In this document: positions 1 through 10,709 of the stretch, one piece after another | Layout of the letters: every line of letters begins with the position of its first letter | How positions within the stretch are numbered: position 1 is the first letter of the stretch | DNA from: Aquanectria penicillioides | Lineage: Eukaryota; Ascomycota; Sordariomycetes; Hypocreales; Nectriaceae | Direction: 5' to 3' | DNA: 64,000 nucleotides | Assembly: GCA_003415625.1 (NCBI GenBank) | Contig: PYIU01000002.1 | Coordinates: forward strand, 5,022,001 to 5,086,000 | Position numbers and translations under genes: made by a program | The notes under the pieces: model-generated | What the model was told of the DNA's origin: nothing | Seen by the model: the letters and a program-made list of their open reading frames with translations, nothing else | Databases searched by the model: none

Positions 1-1735
1 GTATTAGGTTACCTTTAAGGTTTAGGTCAATTTAGAGTTCAATATTATATTTAAGTAGTTAATATTAAATTAAATTAATAATATTTTATATAAATTAAGT
101 TAATTTTTATATATATTTATGCACTTTACTTAATGGGACTTTAGTTAACTATAAAATTAAAAGTTAATTATTTTGCTAATATTTTTAAACTTTTTAGTAT
201 AAGGTTAAGTATATAGAAATATATAGTTATTAGTAATTATTAATCTTTTAATTGAAAAATTCTATTATAGATAATTAAGTTATATACTAATGCTATATAT
301 CTTTTAAAAGAAAGGAATTAATATTAATCCTTTATATAGCATTTAATATTATATATAAAACCTTATAGTTAAAAGCATTATTATCTTTCTTTAATAGAAT
401 GCTTTAATTTTAGATACTTTTTATATAATAGAGGTTTGCTAAAATTCTTAAAATAATATACTATTAATTCTTTTATATATAAATCTTATATCTATTCTAA
501 AGTAATATAAAATTAATAAATTTATCTTATATTATAGAAGTATAAATTATATATAATGCAATTTAATTATTTATACTATTATTTAGGAAAAGAGTATACT
601 AAATAAGCTTATTAAAGTAAGAAATCTATTAATTAAAAGCTTTTAATTGAAGTTAATGCTATTAGCTTTTAATATAGATATTTTAAGTGCTTAGTCTATA
701 TATATAGTATAATTGAATTCGATCTTTTTAATAATAAAAGTAATAATTTCTATTTTTATTTTTATATAATATTTTAATTAGCTTAGCTTAAGTGAGGCTA
801 GCTTATACTACTATCTATAAAGGTATTTTAGTTTTATAGTTTAAATAAGTAAAGAATGGCCTTATTTTAAGATGCTAAATTATATAGAGGTATTGCTTTA
901 ATATATTTAATTTAGTTATTATAGATTAGCTAATATAAAATTAAATTATATATTATAAGTATATATTAATATAGCTATAAATTTAAAATTTAAACCTTTT
1001 TAATTTTTTATATTTATTTAAATACTAAAGGAAATTTAGTTTAAAAATACTAAAGTCTATATAATGCTTAAAATTCCCTTTTTAATGTTTTTAGACTTTC
1101 TTTAAAAAGATTAATTAATAGAAGTTATAAAGTTAGTTTTAAGAGATTAAGATATTTTTTTAAATATATATATAATTATATAAATATTTTTATTTAAAAT
1201 AATAAATTATTAATAACTTCTAAAGGTCTTATTTAAGAAATTAAATAGTAGTTTAAAGAGCTACTTCTTTTTTATAATTTATATAAAACTATTATTTTAT
1301 ACTATATTAATATTAAATCTTTTGGATTATCTAAAAAGAGATTTATAGTTTATTTTATTTTTAGATATTTTAAAGGATAGATATATTAGAAAATCTATAT
1401 AAATAAAAGTAAAACTATATGCATTTAATAAATTTTTCTATTATTTAGCAATTCTATTATTATATAAGACCCTATTTAAATAGCTACTATTATAAGGTTT
1501 AGCAGCTAATTGCTTTATAGTTCTATATATAAAAAAGCTAATTTATAGTCTTTAGGATCTATTAAATAGGGGTATTTAATATATATAGCTTTAATATTTT
1601 CTTATATAATAAATTAAAAGAGATAGATAAATATTATATAAGACCTTAAGAGGCAATTTAGGACTTTAATGTATAAAGACTAATATTTAGTAGCCTTTAT
1701 ATAGAAAGAAGATAATTTATTTTAGTAAGAATCTA
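1..1735. repeat. AT-rich RIP-degraded block
   Basis: Very AT-rich sequence with no open frame on either strand. CpG is almost absent, and CpA and TpG are strongly depleted in favour of TpA. This is the signature of repeat-induced point mutation, the fungal process that converts C to T in duplicated DNA. The block is therefore probably a dead transposon or other repeat, but it is too decayed for me to name the family. Composition returns to normal between about 1740 and 1920. Confidence 0.8.
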
Positions 1736-2334
1736 TAGATAGGTTTAACCTTTATTGAATAAAGAATGGATATTATTTTATATGGATGAGAGGTCTTTTG
1801 CTGGCTGTGGCATTGTGATCTTGTGGAATGTGGTATATAGTGTGTGAGGGATTTCTGAAGGTGGGGTAGAATTTTGGAATTTTGGGATTTTGGATTTTTG
1901 GGTTTTTGCACTTTGTCACCGCGTGCCTAATGTGCGACCGTACAAGCCGCGTGTTCGGCTGTCAGTCCAGCCACTCACCAGAATCGATGCGCAAGGTGCG
2001 ACGGGGTGTTTGAGGGCTGTGCCGTTTACCGTTTTGTAAGGTTGTTCTGTCTGTGGTGTGGGTTTTTGAGTTGATTAGGCAAAGCCGACAGAAGAAATAG
2101 GTGACGTACACGAAGCGAGTCGGCGATAGCTTCCAGCTTTGCTTTAGGTATTTAAAATGAGGGCATCTAGGTTTACGCTAAAAAAAAATCCTATTCGGCG
2201 AGGGGTTGGATTGACCCAAAGCCAAAAAGCCTGAGATTTAACTGGATAAGTTGGATTGAAGGGGATTTTCAACTCAACTTGTTCAATTAGAAAGCGGCCT
2301 TGTTTGTTGGTTTGACTTGATCAAGTTGAATTGA
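1736..2334. other. Transition from AT-rich block to normal DNA, no gene
   Basis: The first 180 bases are T/G-rich on the plus strand and grade out of the RIP block; from about 1920 base composition is ordinary. I see no supported gene. The only open frame (minus strand, 1717-1911) is short, low in complexity and probably chance. Confidence 0.5.
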
Positions 2335-3048
2335 CCGAAGCGCTACAGGCTGGCCGCAACACAGCTCAGGGACCAGGAGTCCGGACCTCCGCTGCCGCAG
2401 GATCCTGCAAGCAATGAAGACGAGCACATTGTTCACTATTTCACGCGAGACGATGCAGCTGGAAACGCTTTGTTCGAACTAGCCATAGATGGAGGCCGAG
2501 ATATCCTCAGCGTGACTGTGAATGATCTGGCTGCCATGAACCTCCACCCGGCGACGCTCCGGTACTCGAACCGGGCTACCACCGAGTCGAGCTTTTGGTC
2601 CAAAGATAGGTCCGAGTTGAGTACGTATCCAACACATTATCCTCAAATACATATCAAACTAACAAAAATTCCAGTTGTGATCCTCGCATTTTCGGAACTG
2701 CCCAAGACTCCTTGCCATTTGCTCTCGATGACGTACAATGTCAGCAATATTGCAGGCTTCGACGCCGAGGAGCCTTCTCCCCATCGTCTCCGAAGACAAC
2801 TAAGCAGAGATGAGAACGGAAAGCTTACCTGGGGGCCCATGGCCATGACAAATCTGATGAGGCGAGCACATGAGGTCCTCAAAGACACCATCAAGCTCCT
2901 TGACACCATTCGCTGGATGGAGCGCGCCATCAGTCCGTTGCTATATGCTACACAGTTTCGATCACAGTCGTGTCCACAGTTGGAAGACGGGAAAGCACAT
3001 ATTATACTTAATAAGTTTGAATACACGAATAATGTTTTGATATGTTGA
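2335..3048 (+). pseudogene. 5'-truncated protein-coding remnant beside the RIP block
   Basis: An open frame runs from just after an in-frame stop (TGA at 2332-2334) to a stop at 3046-3048. It has no ATG in its first 60 codons, so it looks like the 3' part of a gene whose 5' end was lost or mutated near the AT-rich block. A credible intron lies at 2621-2674 (GTACGT donor, CTAAC branch-like motif, CAG acceptor, 54 nt). Joined, the codons around it read SELIVILAF. I recognise no domain. The upstream part is rich in acidic residues and contains HYFTRDDAAGNALFELAIDG. It could instead be the last exons of an intact gene whose 5' exons lie inside the AT-rich sequence, but nothing there is open. Confidence 0.4.
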
Positions 3049-3164
3049 GAAATCCAATGTGAATTTTAAGCAAGCTGAATCGGTTTGCACACGAGCAATG
3101 AACCATCTGGCGACAACAAACAACCCCCTGAGTTGCCCGTAAAATACTACCCATATCAAATAAC

Positions 3165-3584
3165 TTACTTGTCCTGAGTACCATGCTCCACGTTCTCTTT
3201 CTCTTCGACTGCAATACTCTCTTCGGCATCTCGTTTCTTTTCTTCAGAGTTCTCGTCATCTTCCGCCTTGTTCAGATGATCTGATGGTACCGCGTCAGCA
3301 TCATTTTCAGACTCTCCCTCCCCTTCCTCCACCCAACCGTGATCCCGGAGAGAAGACTTGCACTTTTCAATCCCAGCTTTGATATTCTTCAGCTTCTTAT
3401 CCAACTTTCTGCACTTTTCGCACTTCCGCTGCACTCTACGGGATGTCAATCCGTGGGGCTTGCGGAGACCACAGCCGAAAGGTAGCAGGCCGGACTTGTG
3501 ATCTTCGGCGACACGACACACCTTGACTTTCTTGCCCCAGACTGCGTGGCTGCAAGAGAATAGAGTACGTGCGTGTGTGCACAT
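3165..3584 (-). CDS. Small Cys-rich/acidic hypothetical protein (139 aa)
   Basis: Single-exon frame starting at an ATG (3584). The N-terminal half is basic with spaced cysteines (residues 2, 11, 23, 38 and a CxxC in KCEKCRK near 54-57). The C-terminal half is highly charged and acidic, probably disordered. The arrangement MCTHxRTLFSCSHxVWG followed by RKPHGL and a CxxC resembles a family of small uncharacterised proteins of filamentous fungi that I know only as hypotheticals. The cysteines could bind zinc, but this is inference. No signal peptide or membrane segment. It is convergent with the truncated frame on its left. Confidence 0.5.
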   Translation of the reverse strand: MCTHARTLFSCSHAVWGKKVKVCRVAEDHKSGLLPFGCGLRKPHGLTSRRVQRKCEKCRKLDKKLKNIKAGIEKCKSSLRDHGWVEEGEGESENDADAVPSDHLNKAEDDENSEEKKRDAEESIAVEEKENVEHGTQDK

Positions 3585-3986
3585 CTTTTACTACCCTTTG
3601 TGCGGTATGTTTCTTCGAGGCAAGCCAAGATATGGTCTTCGGCAGGGGAGGACTGTGGATGGTGTTCCTCATAAACTCAAGGCTATCTTGAGAGACTTGA
3701 CTTCTTTTCCAATGCAAAAATTGCTGAAAGTATAGCTTCTGCTGTTGCCAATTTAACTCTTTTAAGCTATACTGTCTTCCCTTTCGTTCTCCTGTCCTCC
3801 CTACATGAACCTTTGTGCAGCAACGGAACAAGCGCAAGGGGAACAACGATACATGCTACCCCGTTGAACAAAGAAAGACACCTAAGTAGCAACACTATAC
3901 TATGTGCAATGAGCTACATGTTCCTTATCCGCTGATGCCAAAAAAAAATAATGAAACATCCCAAACACATATTGTACAGTCACCCT

Positions 3987-4856
3987 CTATTCATTCAATA
4001 CACCACTATCCAAAACCTCCCGAAAGTCCCTTGCCCACATCAACGTGGACCTGGCCTCTCTCTCGCCAACATGCGGCACTGGTTCGCCAACTCTTCGCAG
4101 GGTACGCATCAGAGATGAGTCTTCGTCGTTGGAAATGACGACGCCGCCCTGCAGCAAGCACTCCATGTCCGTGGTCGAGTCGCCAAAGTAGAGCACCCTG
4201 TCCTTCTTGTCCGTCACCACATGATCCAGCGCCTCCTTCTTCTCGTGCCCGTTGGTCATCTGGCCGCCCAAAAACTCGGGCCCGAGAATCGACCCGTCCG
4301 TGTGAGGGTCGTTGGCGACGACGCGGAGCTTGTGCGGGAGCAGCACGCCCTCGATGAATGCTCGCGACCAGTTCACGGAGACGACGCCGACATCCCAGCC
4401 CTTTTCGTTCGCCAGCGTGATCAAGTCCCCAAAGCCCTCTCTGAGATTGATCTTTCCAGACTTCAAGGCCTCCTGGCCGGCCCGTCTCAGTTCCTCGACG
4501 TCCATTCCCGCAAAGACCTGCGACGCCGCAACACGCCCCAGAGACGCCTCCTCGACATTCTTCATGCCCGAGAGGTAGCGTATTTCCTCCTCGATGCATT
4601 TCCGTTCTTCCGCCGGCACCGGGTGTTCGCGGGAGTAGCGCCTGGAATCTTCCACGTAGGCCTCGACTACTCGGTCCCACTCAGACTGCAAGTCCTTGCC
4701 ATGATGGTGTTTCTGGTATTCAATGGCCGAGTCCGCAAGCACCCCGATGGTGTCCTTTTGGGTGATGGTACCATCAAAGTCAAAAATCAGGTGCATTGCG
4801 GAGAGTTGGGTGAAGACGATGTGAGAAGCGAGCAGTGTCTGTCTCCAAGGGGCCAT
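3987..4856 (-). CDS. HAD-superfamily phosphatase
   Basis: Intron-less 289-aa protein of the haloacid-dehalogenase phosphatase superfamily. Motif I is FDFDGTITQKD (nucleophile Asp26 and Asp28), a VVSVNWS segment fits motif II, and YFGDSTTDMECL is motif IV, which binds Mg2+. The DFDGTIT form groups it with phosphoserine-phosphatase-like and MtnX/PHOSPHO1-like enzymes that hydrolyse small phosphate esters. The real substrate cannot be told from sequence. A second ATG at residue 21 would put motif I almost at the N-terminus, as in many family members, so translation may start there (position 4796). The stop lies about 400 bp from the Cys-rich gene, and the 5' side faces the TFG2 stop. Confidence 0.8.
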   Translation of the reverse strand: MAPWRQTLLASHIVFTQLSAMHLIFDFDGTITQKDTIGVLADSAIEYQKHHHGKDLQSEWDRVVEAYVEDSRRYSREHPVPAEERKCIEEEIRYLSGMKNVEEASLGRVAASQVFAGMDVEELRRAGQEALKSGKINLREGFGDLITLANEKGWDVGVVSVNWSRAFIEGVLLPHKLRVVANDPHTDGSILGPEFLGGQMTNGHEKKEALDHVVTDKKDRVLYFGDSTTDMECLLQGGVVISNDEDSSLMRTLRRVGEPVPHVGEREARSTLMWARDFREVLDSGVLNE

Positions 4857-5378
4857 GCGTGCTTCTCCGCTTGTACGACAAGTAATTATTACAAGGGACG
4901 GCGTAGCTGGGGCGGGGAATGACGCCTTCCAACAGCCTTATTAATCTGTCTTTCTAAAACCAGCCACCAATTCACAGTCACTATAGGAGTGGGCAGGTGA
5001 TCAATACAAACGGCCTAATAAATGTGCTTCATGATCAAGCCTGTGCGGGGAAGACGAATTACGTAGTAGCTGTGAATGTGGATGCCACGGAGCGCCGAGC
5101 TGTGGAGCTTCAAAGCCGCTATGCCATGCCTTGGTTCATCCCATCTCGCCTCACCCTTCTTCACAAGCTTACTCACACAGCGGACATTACTTCCAGACGC
5201 TTCTCGCTCACATCGAGGACAATGATTTTCTTGTCTGTCCCAATCTCTAGTGACGGGTATCGTGCTCTAAAAACCCTGGCCTTAATTCCCATGACACCCA
5301 AAACACCAGCATGTAAATCAAAATACACCAATCTGCTTTGTGTCCATCCCAATTTGTATGAATGTCTCGCCGCGAATA
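4857..5378. other. Intergenic: HAD gene promoter and TFG2 3' end
   Basis: 522 bases between the start of the HAD phosphatase gene and the stop of TFG2, both on the minus strand. I see no coding sequence with support and no RNA gene. Confidence 0.5.
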
Positions 5379-6658
5379 CTACTGGGTGGGCAAGACGTCC
5401 TCCATCTCCTCGGGCTCGTCATCTTCACCGTCGTCAACCGCCTCAGCCGCGGCCTCCTTGGACTCAGAGCCCGCCTTGTCACGGTAGGCCTCGCTCAGGC
5501 AGTAGTGGTTGGCAAACCGGCCACTCTTGTTCAAAACGGCAACTTCCTCCAAAACCTGGCGCAAGTACGTGTCGGGCTGCTGGAGCTTCTGTCGAAGCGC
5601 CTTCATAGACCAATACTGATACTGACGGAAGCAATCGAAAATCTGATCCAAAAGCTGGTTCTTGGGGATACGAGCAGCCTTGAAAATCTCGCCCTTCTTG
5701 GGCTTGACGATGGGAGCAGTGTTTTTCTAGTCAATATGTTAGCAGAGCGGGAAATGCCACGAAAAAAAAAGAAAGAAAAAAAAGGCCACCACATACGATA
5801 AAGTTGCCACCCCAGCTGACAGCGCCAGCCGTACCGGGGTTGATGATTGAAGAGGCCTTGTTGCGGCTGATAATCTGGAGCTTCGACTTGGATTGTTCGG
5901 CGTCCATGAGTCGCTGCGCCAACAGACGCTCCTCCTCACGAACATCTCTCGGCTCCACACGAACGTCGTAGTGGATCTTGCCAAACACCTTGGTTTTCTC
6001 TACAATATTCGGTTAGAGTCTATGAGCGGGCGGGATGCAAGGCGATGACTAACTTGGCACCGCCTTGCGGTAATATGGCTGGAATCGGGTCCTCCTGTCG
6101 TACGTCTGTCGCTCAGGGCCACCATTGCCCTTCTGCCTCAAAAGGGACGCCGGGATCCCGGCATTGGCAGCTTCCTGACGCGCCTTGCTGCGCGCTTTGA
6201 ATCCTGGCAGGTCCTCTTCGCTGAAAATGAAATGGTTGTTGACGTTCGCGTCAAGAACTTCGAGGTCGTACTCGCGGGGGAGAAGCTGGTGCTCATGGCA
6301 GTTGGGATGAAGCAGCATGCGCAACTTGGTCTAAAAAGGTGTCAGAGACCTAGATTCTATAAGGATCTTGATGGCAGTGATCGCATACATCGGTTGCGCC
6401 GTCAGGCTTGGCCTCGGTCCATGTGCGCAACGTTCCGATCTGAATCTCGTCGTCCTCGCCCAGTCGCTCCGTCAGCTTGATCCACGCGTCCCACATGTAC
6501 TTGGGCACGCGAGCGAGGTACAGAGTCTCCAGGGAATGATTGGCAGCGGTCTTGTCGTAGAATTCGAGGTCGCCAGCGTCTTCGTAGAGGTCATCCTCGT
6601 CGACGTTGGCGGGGGAGGCAGTGGCCTCGGGGTCGGGCTTGATGAAGGCGTCGGCCAT
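5379..6658 (-). CDS. TFG2: Transcription initiation factor IIF subunit beta (RAP30)
   Basis: Subunit of TFIIF, which delivers RNA polymerase II to the promoter. Four exons: 6658-6389, 6330-6054, 5999-5797 and 5726-5379, with introns of 58, 54 and 70 nt. Together they give 365 aa in frame. The N-terminal dimerisation region contains YLARVPKYMWDAW, followed by KLRMLLHPN. The central GKIHYDVRVEPRD and the C-terminal winged helix (about residues 280-345, DQIFDCFRQYQYWSMKALRQ) are typical of fungal TFIIF beta. The tail is acidic. The gene is divergent from the Elongin A gene across 873 bp, so two Pol II factors share one intergenic region. The first ATG with a family-like N-terminus is used. Confidence 0.95.
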
Positions 6659-7531
6659 GGTGAGGGATTGACGATTGGAGCGAGTGTAGGGCGCAACCTC
6701 CGGAGTCCAGGGAGGTTTGGCGAGAAGCAAAAGACTTTACCGGGCGCTTGCGATGCAAGGAGCGTGGATTTCGGCGATGGATAGCGGGATGAGGAACTCG
6801 AGCGAACGTTCAGACCTTGAGGTGAAGCGAGGAAGGAAGGCTGAAAAGGAAGTAAGGCTCATTACAGTGACGAAATGGGTAACAGTGCCAGAGGTCAAAG
6901 TCACAAGTCTCAAAGGCACCCGTGCACGGGCCAGTAGAGCTCTCAAAGCCGGAGTAAGCACTTTCCCACTAGTCCAGATGTGGCTTAACATGCACGCCCC
7001 CAGCGTAGGTACCTAGCCCCTAGCCTTGGCCGGCTTGGGCCAGTACGTACCTGCCTATGCCTCTGACGCCGCCCGAGGAAGGAGCACGTTCTACGGATAT
7101 CCGTATGTGCAGCAGGTACCTCGAGTAAGTACCTACACTAGCACACCACAGGACATTTATAGGTACGGTTGCGCCCGGTTCAGCGAAGCCTTGAATCCGG
7201 CCTCGACCCTTCGAATCCCGACGAACAAAGAATCGCAATGCACACGCAACAACTTGCACCTTTGTGATATTGGCAAAAGGCCCCGGATGGACAACCAACC
7301 CTCCCCCCTATAAATTCTCCCTTCTATTTTCCGATTCCCCTCCTCTCTCTGTTGTCCAACCCCGAGACCATGACCCTGCCAGCATCCAACGCTTTCCCCA
7401 GTCATCTCTAATACCACCCAAGCGTCAACCACGTCGGCGTAAAGAAAGCCATCCATCTACTGGCGATTCACAACCGCAACTGCATCCACGCCGATTCCCT
7501 CCCGTCGTCCTATCCGACTCGGCTGCCCAAG
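6659..7531. promoter_or_regulatory. Divergent promoter region TFG2 / ELA1
   Basis: 873 bases between two divergent starts. On the ELA1 side there is a TATAAAT at 7309-7315, about 217 bp before its ATG, preceded by a short C-rich run. The segment 6965-7140 holds several TAGGTACCT/GTACCT-type elements. No gene is supported inside. Confidence 0.5.
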
Positions 7532-8755
7532 ATGCCCGTCAAATCTTTGATGGATCTTGCCACTGCGGCGTGCATCAAGAACATCCGCGAGCTCGAAAGT
7601 GTCGGCGACTACCTCCCCTACGAAAACGTCCGCCAGATCCTCCTAAAAATCGACAATGCACACCAGCTCCGACAGATTGAACTCAACTCCCCTCAGATTG
7701 AGGGTGAGACGGGTGAGATCTGGATCAAGCTCATCGAGCGCGAATTTCCAATGGAGTACAAGGCCAAGACATATAAACCCAAGAACCCCAGCAAGTGGTA
7801 CCGCGTATGGGAGAAGTACAAGAAGGACCACGACTTGGCCCTCGAGGAAAGCGAGAAGAAACTCATGAATGCACTGGCCGGGTTGAAGGAGAACAAAGAA
7901 AAAAACACAAGCAGAATTGCCGATAGGAAGCTTGACAGGAAACTCTTGCCTCGCACTGCCAGAATCGGCCCCAAGCGAGGATGGGGTCCGCGCGAGGGCA
8001 ACTCCAGCATCCTATCATTTGGTCGAGGCAGTCGTACCAAGACAAACACGGGCGCCAGCGTCATGCGAAAGGTGCGGCGAGAGGTCAAAGAGATCGCCAA
8101 CATCCACGGCTCCTTATCACGACCGTCTCGAGCCTCGTCATCGGCTATCACGAAGCCAATCAAAGCTCCGGTTGCAATGGTCAACGACTACCGCAGAGCT
8201 GCCCAGCCCGTCTTTCGCCCAACTCCCAAGGAGCATAGAAAATCTTTGGCTGTAGAGGAATACGAGGAGCGAGCTACTTTCTTGTCAGACTCTGAGGATG
8301 ACTCCGACCAGGACGATTTGTTTGACGATGATGACATGCCTTCTGCGCGGGCTCCACCTCCCAGATCCTACGCCAAATCGTCGGCCACATCGCTTCTCAA
8401 AAAGAGACCAGGGTCTACATCTAGCACATCACCAGTCAAGAACCAGGCGTCCTCGTCCAGCTCTGCTTCCAGGACCACAGCAAAACGCCCAGGGATCCTA
8501 TCCAACAACTACAAACCTCAAGCAACCAAGGCACCGTCTACTTCATCAAGCACCGCTAGCATGTCAAAGCCCTCCTCAGAGTCCTCCCGGCCGTCTCAAA
8601 TACTTCCTCGCACGCAAAGTTCTCCGCCTCCCATGCCAAATCCTGGACCATCGTCGCCACCGCCGCAAGTCTCGAGCTCAGCAGCTCCGACGAATGCACC
8701 GCCGCGCAAGAGGAAAGCCGTCGATATCTTTATGAAAAGGAAGAAGAGAGCATGA
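7532..8755 (+). CDS. ELA1: Elongin-A (RNA polymerase II transcription factor SIII subunit A)
   Basis: Single exon, 407 aa. Residues 1-110 match the Elongin-A domain: an F-box-like helical segment (SLMDLATAACIKNIRELESV) followed by QIELNSPQIEGETGEIWIKL and YKPKNPSKWYRVWEKYKK. In yeast, Ela1 works with Elc1 in a cullin-RING ubiquitin ligase that removes stalled Pol II; metazoan Elongin A also stimulates elongation. The second half is low-complexity, with an acidic stretch near residues 250-272 and long Ser/Pro tracts. It ends in a basic, nuclear-localisation-like tail (RKRKAVDIFMKRKKRA). It is divergent from TFG2. Confidence 0.9.
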   Translation: MPVKSLMDLATAACIKNIRELESVGDYLPYENVRQILLKIDNAHQLRQIELNSPQIEGETGEIWIKLIEREFPMEYKAKTYKPKNPSKWYRVWEKYKKDHDLALEESEKKLMNALAGLKENKEKNTSRIADRKLDRKLLPRTARIGPKRGWGPREGNSSILSFGRGSRTKTNTGASVMRKVRREVKEIANIHGSLSRPSRASSSAITKPIKAPVAMVNDYRRAAQPVFRPTPKEHRKSLAVEEYEERATFLSDSEDDSDQDDLFDDDDMPSARAPPPRSYAKSSATSLLKKRPGSTSSTSPVKNQASSSSSASRTTAKRPGILSNNYKPQATKAPSTSSSTASMSKPSSESSRPSQILPRTQSSPPPMPNPGPSSPPPQVSSSAAPTNAPPRKRKAVDIFMKRKKRA

Positions 8756-9484
8756 TGTCTCAAATTCGTGTGGAACTCTTTGGGCCAGATTTGGCCTTGA
8801 ACCCTGCTACTAGGCAATTGTATCGTTTGGGGGGGCAGGGGGGCGTTTTGTTTTGCTTCTTTTTCCAGCGATCTGCATTGGAGGAGTCTTATGGGTCTGG
8901 ACAGTGGATAACAATCATCTGGAAACCTCGTGTTTGGTAGGCATAAATATGGCTGGTTGCGGTATGGATATATATCCGCACATAACAATGGGAGAATGGG
9001 GAAGGTATTTCGGCGGAATACTAAATACGACCTATGGTTGAGTGTGGGGGGCGCGTGTTCAATGGCATGTATCGGTGTTGATAGATACCTAGGTAACCAC
9101 AGTGTTGGATGCAAAAATGACAACAAGTCACACATCATGGTCAATTCGTCCAGGGTGCTCAACAGTTCGATACACCAACGACCGGGTGCATACATCCCCA
9201 AAGCGCAACGCAGAGTTGTTTCGTTTCCGTCGTGATTTCACAAGACTATCATATCAAAACCACATCCGTTCGAAAGGGAGAGCTACGGCTTTACCGTTGC
9301 TAGATCGTATGTATCATGGATTTCGTTCCTCCGCCAAGAATATCAAAGGCCCGGAGATGCTTCAGCATCTGGCAACCTCCCAAGTTACGCTGTCTACTCC
9401 AGTGTCCTGTCTCTTTGGGCTTCGTCTCTCGGTCCGTTGCGTTCGAGAACCGAGGCAGAAGTAGTCGTCATGCCCTCGTCATCA
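8756..9484. other. Intergenic between convergent ELA1 and RUB1
   Basis: 729 bases holding the 3' ends of ELA1 (plus) and RUB1 (minus). G-rich runs follow the ELA1 stop. No gene is supported. Confidence 0.5.
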
Positions 9485-9950
9485 TCATGCCATGTATCGT
9501 CCCCCTCTAAGAGCGAGGACGAGATGGAGGGTGTCGCCGGCGACGAGGTTGTACTCGGCAGCGGTCTTATCGTCGGTCCTGCGATGGGACGCTGGTTAGT
9601 TCGGCGGGGGTCTAGGAAGAAAGGGGGAAGCGGAAGCAAGAGGCCTGGTAGTGCGGGATTCGTGCGTACATTTGCTTTCCGCCGTGGATCAGACGCTGCT
9701 GGGCGGGTGGGATGCCCTCCTTCTCCTCGACCTTCTCCTTGATTTGCGAGACCTGCGACGACAGCGGTCAATGCAAGAGGCCCAGGACAAGTGGCAAATA
9801 CTAGCGGTGGCGGTATACCTTGTATTCCATCTCGATATCGAGCTCAATCTCCTTGCCCGTCAGTGTTCGGACCCTAAAGCGCAACGATTAGCTCATCATG
9901 GTCGCCCATCTAGCAACCCCGCCGTTTCGGTTCACGCACTTGATCAACAT
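9485..9950 (-). CDS. RUB1: NEDD8/Rub1 ubiquitin-like modifier precursor
   Basis: An 80-aa ubiquitin-like protein assembled from four exons: 9950-9940 (11 nt), 9873-9819, 9752-9670 and 9578-9485. It reads [18 protein letters not shown], then [17 protein letters not shown], then ALRGG. Ala rather than Arg at the residue before LRGG separates NEDD8 from ubiquitin. The chain ends in RGG plus four residues (RYMA), so it must be trimmed to expose Gly-Gly before conjugation to cullins. The link to the Elongin A gene next door is functional only in the broad sense, since both act with cullin ligases. All three splice junctions restore the conserved frame exactly. Confidence 0.95.
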
Positions 9951-10709
9951 GATGGCGGCTGCGACAAAGCGTGAGTGCTGGGGAGCAGCTTGTGTTTGTA
10001 GCAAAGAAGAGACGCAAGAGAAGGGATCTGCTTTGGGAGAGGAGTTGCAGATTGTTCGTGGGCAGATCGGGGAGTGTCGTGAAGGTGGAAAGGCGGGAGG
10101 CGCAAGGCTGATGGGAGGCGTGAGGGACCTGGAGGTTGGCTGACTGATGATTGATGGTGGGGTTGGCTTATTAGCTTGCGGAGGAGGGGCGGCTGTGAAA
10201 GCGGGACGGAAACTATATGACTACCAACAACAGGCATGACGCGATTGAACAGGGCAGACAAATTTGAACAGCTTCAAGTGTGTGCGCTCTAAAACGAAAT
10301 TAAAAACAAAATAAAAACATTCTGACCGGAGAGAATCTCCTAATTCTTTTTGTTTTTATAAAATTATTGTTTGAATATTGGTGTTTTCAGTCCTTTCTAA
10401 CAACGGAGTGTTCTGAGGAATGGGTGCCTATACCCTATAGCGTCGAAGACTACCTTGTACCTTAGCTTTATTAGGCATCTCTGATCACAAACCAACAGCA
10501 ACACATCATTCTCCCAAAGGAATCAACGAATGGTTGGTATTAGGCAGTCAATTATTACTACCTGATATTCCTATAGTACATTCCGTCCTTGATAGACATA
10601 CAGTGGAGATTTGCAACAAACCCCATCACACCCATTTACGAGGGTCCTTCACCATTCAACCTCTCGTCCTGTCCCGTGATTTTGTTTTTCGTTTTCTTCT
10701 TCAAGCCCT
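9951..10709. other. Intergenic: RUB1 promoter and PHB2 3' region
   Basis: 759 bases between RUB1 and the PHB2 stop. A short AT-rich patch lies at about 10285-10385. No gene or RNA is supported. Confidence 0.45.

Noticed and set aside
4221..4922. 233-residue plus-strand frame over the HAD phosphatase gene
   Set aside because: The minus strand carries the complete HAD motifs; the plus frame has no recognisable feature.
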